Assembly (NCBI GenBank): GCA_902805485.1
Contig: CADCTM010000909.1
Coordinates: 1-6,625 of the forward strand
From: an uncultured Coleofasciculus sp.
GTDB lineage: Bacteria; Cyanobacteriota; Cyanobacteriia; Cyanobacteriales; Coleofasciculaceae
Length of the DNA: 6,625 nucleotides
Direction: 5' to 3'
Position 1 is the stretch's first letter, and each line of letters opens with the position of its first letter. Position numbers and translations under genes: made by a program. Of the stretch, positions 5,478 through 6,625 are shown piece by piece. The notes under the pieces are model-generated. The model worked only from the letters and a program-made list of their open reading frames with translations, did not search any database and was not told the DNA's origin.

Positions 5478-6625
5478 ATGCCACCTAAAAAAGAAAACAA
5501 TGGATGTGGATGTGCGAGTGTTCCATTTTCATTAATCATAGTTTTGTTAGGGGTTGGTTATTGGGGATTTACCAATTTAGATAAACTAAATATTGGCAAA
5601 TTTCTGCCTGATAATATCAGCAAATTTTTGCCTAATAATCAACAACTCACCCCTCCTTATATGACTTCTGCTCCGACGCAGGACTTACCTGTTGCCAAGG
5701 CTCCCTTCGAGCAAGTGATTCCGGTTGGAACACCAACAACTAATTCACAAATTCCACCATCACCCATAACCTCCAAGAAATCATCATCACCTCAAAGTCC
5801 TTGGGAGAAAAAGCAAATAAGGGGAATTTATTTAAGTCGGTATCAAGCGACTAATAATGCTAACGAACAAATGATTCGCGAACGAGTTCGTTATTATCGC
5901 GCTCAAGGAATAAATACAATTATTCATGGAGTTTGGGGTAATGGTTGCACGATGTATAACAGCGATGTTATGCAGCAAACATTCGGCTACAAAAGTTGTC
6001 CTAACCAATTTCAATCTCAATGGTTAGATTGGTTGATTGATGAGGCGCACAAGCAGGGAATGCAAGTGCACGCCTATTTTGAGAAGGGGATTAAAATTGA
6101 TAAAAATAGCCCAATCTTTGACGAGGCAATTTCTAAACGATGGATTGTGCCTGGGGTCGATAAAACTTACGCTGGCATTGATCATTATGTACTGGATGTG
6201 GAGAACCCAGAAATTGCTAATCTTTTCAAAAAGATATCAGTAGAGTTTGTCCAAAAATATCAAACCATTGATGCCGTTCAGTGGGATGATTACCTAGGTT
6301 ATCATGCTGACTTACCCGGAAAAGTTGATCGCACGACCAAATTGACTAATTTTGTGCGGCAAATGAGAGCTGACATGAAGAAAGCTAACCCCACCGTTAG
6401 TTTTGACCTTTGCCATCATAATCCTTATTGGGGTAAACGTTATTTTGCGGCGGATTGGCAAAATTGGAATGTCGATCGCGTTTTTATTCAAACTTATAAC
6501 GATGCTAATTTTACCCAAGAGCTAGATTATGCCGAAAAGTATGAGGGAGTAGCCATTTCAGATAATCAGTTGTATCGCTTAAAAGAACTGATTAATAACA
6601 CAAAAATCAAGAGTGTTTTAGTGTT
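5478..6625 (+). CDS. Membrane-anchored GHL10-type (family 10-like) glycosyl hydrolase homologue, 3' end outside window
   Basis: The frame is open from ATG 5478 to the window end (382 complete codons), with no stop. The N-terminus has a polar start with CGC (10-12) and one hydrophobic segment (about 15-32, PFSLIIVLLGVGYWGF). This suggests a signal anchor with the rest outside the cytoplasm. A low-complexity Pro/Ser/Thr linker follows (about 55-110) and includes an 8-residue tandem repeat (39-54). From RGIYLSRYQ (115-123) onward it resembles the GHL10/DUF187 TIM-barrel family: RAQGINTIIHGVWG (141-154), WLIDEAHKQGMQVHAYFEKG (185-204), LDVENPEIANLF (239-250) and AVQWDDYLGYH (266-276). Glu202 and Asp270/Asp271 are candidate catalytic acids by position. 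The family is thought to act on cell-envelope or other polysaccharides; the substrate is unknown. No Shine-Dalgarno is seen before the ATG. Confidence 0.85.
   Translation, partial: MPPKKENNGCGCASVPFSLIIVLLGVGYWGFTNLDKLNIGKFLPDNISKFLPNNQQLTPPYMTSAPTQDLPVAKAPFEQVIPVGTPTTNSQIPPSPITSKKSSSPQSPWEKKQIRGIYLSRYQATNNANEQMIRERVRYYRAQGINTIIHGVWGNGCTMYNSDVMQQTFGYKSCPNQFQSQWLDWLIDEAHKQGMQVHAYFEKGIKIDKNSPIFDEAISKRWIVPGVDKTYAGIDHYVLDVENPEIANLFKKISVEFVQKYQTIDAVQWDDYLGYHADLPGKVDRTTKLTNFVRQMRADMKKANPTVSFDLCHHNPYWGKRYFAADWQNWNVDRVFIQTYNDANFTQELDYAEKYEGVAISDNQLYRLKELINNTKIKSVLV
5592..5639 (+). repeat. 24-bp tandem in-frame duplication in the GHL10-like gene linker
   Basis: Two 24-bp units (5592-5615 and 5616-5639) encode IGKFLPDN and ISKFLPNN. 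They share CAAATTT-TGCCT-ATAAT blocks. The repeat lies just after the predicted membrane anchor and probably only lengthens the linker. Confidence 0.7.

Noticed and set aside
5261..5488. 75-codon ORF overlapping the end of radC
   Set aside because: It begins inside radC in another frame, has no ribosome binding site, and its product has no recognisable pattern.
5832..6518. Short ORFs at 5832-6020 (-), 6037-6243 (+) and 6312-6518 (-)
   Set aside because: All lie within the GHL10-like reading frame, which is open throughout and has recognisable family motifs.

Overview
The window is cyanobacterial chromosomal DNA. Four copies of the HIP1 octamer GCGATCGC (72, 1467, 2881, 5380) are far more than chance would give in 6.6 kb. 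The gene families (CHAT peptidase, caspase/DUF4384 protein, phosphoribulokinase homologue, RadC, membrane-anchored glycosyl-hydrolase-like protein) also fit a filamentous or colonial cyanobacterium. All genes lie on the + strand.

Layout. 2-607 is the C-terminal 201 codons of a CHAT-domain protease. 728-2965 is a complete 745-residue caspase-family protease with a twin-arginine signal at its N-terminus and a DUF4384-like domain near its C-terminus. 2966-3413 has no gene but contains the most notable signal of the window, a Tn7-like transposon end (about 3152-3288). It closes with GTCACTGTACA and carries three TnsB-type binding sites, in the arrangement I remember for the right end of type V-K CRISPR-associated transposons (ShCAST). 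3414-4376 is a non-canonical phosphoribulokinase paralogue. 4554-5288 is RadC. 5478 to the window end is an N-anchored GHL10-type protein that continues beyond the window.

Interpretation. If the transposon end is real, the element lies to its left. The CHAT and caspase genes are then the cargo next to the right end, and the phosphoribulokinase, radC and GHL10 genes are host chromosome. Two neighbouring caspase-fold proteases suggest a proteolytic signalling or conflict module carried by a Tn7-like or CAST element. No transposase, Cas12k, CRISPR array or left end is in the window, so this needs the left flank. The gap also contains a possible degenerate CRISPR repeat, a weak terminator-like hairpin and a short palindrome overlapping a candidate promoter of the phosphoribulokinase gene.

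Limits. All family assignments are from motifs read by eye, and comparisons with ShCAST sequences and canonical phosphoribulokinase are from memory.
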